Origin: CALHVX01 sp038757945
Lineage (GTDB): Bacteria > Pseudomonadota > Gammaproteobacteria > Pseudomonadales > Azotimanducaceae
DNA length: 6,015 bases
Reading direction: 5' to 3'
Assembly: GCA_038757945.1 (NCBI GenBank)
Contig: JBCDGJ010000249.1
Span: 1 to 6,015 of the forward strand
A model generated the notes under the pieces. It made no database searches. It was given only the letters and a program-made list of their open reading frames with translations, and had not been told where the DNA came from. Shown in pieces: positions 5,044 to 6,015 of the stretch. The position numbers and the translations under genes were made by a program. Positions within the stretch are counted from its first letter, which is position 1; each line of letters starts with the position of its first letter.

Positions 5044-6015
5044 GTGGCTACCGAACCTCGCGCACCCTGGACTGTCGACGTTGCCGTCATCGGCGGCGGC
5101 CCGGCAGGCTCGGCCACAGCGGCCCTGCTGGCTCAGGATGGGCGCTCCGTGGCGCTATTCGAAAAAGCATCGCACCCGCGCTTTCATATCGGCGAGTCCA
5201 TGCTGCCGAACAGCCTGCCGATTCTCGAGCGTCTCGGGGTGCTCGAGGACGTTCGAGCAATCGGCTTGCGCAAGGACGGCGCCGATTTCACCTGCGAGGC
5301 GCCCGGCTACCACAGGGAGCCGCAGGCCACCCAGCTGCAGACCTTTCGCTTCGCGCGGGCCCTCGGCGACGTCCCGGACCACGCCTTCGAGGTCCGCCGC
5401 GCAGACTTCGACGCCCTACTGTTCCGTAACGCGGCGGCGGCGGGAGCAACCCTGTTCGAGGGCTGCGAAGTAGTCGATGTCGAGCACGCGTGCGCGGTAC
5501 AGATCCTGACCTACCGTGGGCCCGACGCGTGTACCCGCGAGCTCACAGCCAGCTTCGTCGTCGATGCCAGCGGTCGCAGTGCCCTGCTGGCCCGGCGCAA
5601 CGGCTGGATCGAGCGGAATCCACAGCACGCGAGCGCCGCAGTCTTTGCGCACTTCACCGGCGTCCCGCGACGGCCGGGCAGCGACGGCGGCAACATCAGC
5701 ATCTACTGGTTCGAGCACGGCTGGATCTGGATGATCCCGCTCAACGATCCACAGCACGGCGCGGTCATGAGCATCGGCGCCGTGTGCCGGCCGGATTACC
5801 TGCGCGCGCAGCGCAGCGCGGGCGCCGATCCGGAGACGATCCTCGAGGCAGCGCTCAAGCTCTCACCGGCCGCCGCCGAGCGCACCGCGGCAGCGCAGCG
5901 GCTGACGCCCGTACACTCCGAGGGCAACTACAGCTACCGGTCCCGTCGTGCCTGCGCACCGGGCCAGCACCTCATCGGCGACGCCTACGGCTTCATCGAT
6001 CCGGTGTTTTCCAGC
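5044..6015 (+). CDS. Flavin-dependent halogenase-like FAD oxidoreductase, 3' end outside the window
   Basis: The frame is open from the GTG at 5044 through 324 codons to the right edge. Residues 13-23 (VAVIGGGPAGS) are the FAD-binding GxGxxG loop and E40 ends the second strand. RFHIGESMLPNSLPILERLG (46-65) is the signature of the tryptophan-halogenase/FAD-oxidoreductase group. FEVRRADFDALL and VVDASGR are later FAD-fold landmarks. W227-I-W-M-I-P232 is a full WxWxIP halogenase motif. K77 in RKDGADF may be the lysine that carries the hypohalous species. GDAYGFIDPVFSS (312-324) fits FxxPxxSxG up to the cut. Known members use reduced FAD, oxygen and halide to halogenate aromatic substrates, with a separate flavin reductase; none is visible here. 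Relatives of unproven function are common, so it could be another reductase or monooxygenase. An in-frame ATG at 4981 would add 21 residues but lies before the TATAAT box, so GTG is preferred. Confidence 0.85.
   Translation, partial: MATEPRAPWTVDVAVIGGGPAGSATAALLAQDGRSVALFEKASHPRFHIGESMLPNSLPILERLGVLEDVRAIGLRKDGADFTCEAPGYHREPQATQLQTFRFARALGDVPDHAFEVRRADFDALLFRNAAAAGATLFEGCEVVDVEHACAVQILTYRGPDACTRELTASFVVDASGRSALLARRNGWIERNPQHASAAVFAHFTGVPRRPGSDGGNISIYWFEHGWIWMIPLNDPQHGAVMSIGAVCRPDYLRAQRSAGADPETILEAALKLSPAAAERTAAAQRLTPVHSEGNYSYRSRRACAPGQHLIGDAYGFIDPVFSS

Overview
The window is GC-rich, densely coded bacterial chromosome with short intergenic gaps, envelope-directed products and overlapping operon genes. 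This fits a proteobacterium, most likely a gammaproteobacterium. That placement rests on general character and on family recollection, not on a phylogenetic marker. No rRNA, tRNA, CRISPR array, insertion sequence or phage gene was seen.

Layout. (1) Positions 1-384 on the minus strand hold the N-terminal 128 residues of a multi-pass membrane protein that I recognise as DUF2878; it runs off the left edge. (2) Positions 385-721 form a 337-base divergent control region with several repeat and dyad structures. (3) A two-gene plus-strand unit follows: a membrane-anchored NTF2/SnoaL-like protein (722-1309), then, one base later, a secreted DUF6134-type protein (1311-2012). (4) After a 39-base convergent gap comes a three-gene minus-strand envelope operon. 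Read in transcription order it is a BON-OmpA peptidoglycan-binding protein (4926-4216), a membrane-anchored coiled-coil protein overlapping it by 4 bases (4219-3500), and an exported NPP-type phosphodiesterase (about 3413-2052). (5) Positions 4927-5043 are a divergent spacer with a GC-rich dyad and a perfect TATAAT box. (6) From 5044 to the right edge runs a flavin-dependent halogenase-like gene, open at its 3' end.

How the genes may work together. DUF2878 and NTF2-like proteins of this type recur, to my knowledge, in gammaproteobacterial clusters with cyclopropane-fatty-acid synthase-like methyltransferases, DUF1365 and FAD oxidoreductases, often under an ECF sigma/ChrR or light-responsive regulator. 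The left half may therefore be the edge of a membrane-lipid modification and stress cluster. The OmpA, coiled-coil and phosphodiesterase operon looks like a cell-envelope module: a peptidoglycan tether, an inner-membrane scaffold and a periplasmic metal-dependent hydrolase. The halogenase-like gene has the WxWxIP motif and nearly all of the FxxPxxSxG motif used to tell halogenases from related monooxygenases. It is the best candidate here for unusual chemistry. No complete new multi-gene system can be claimed from this window alone.
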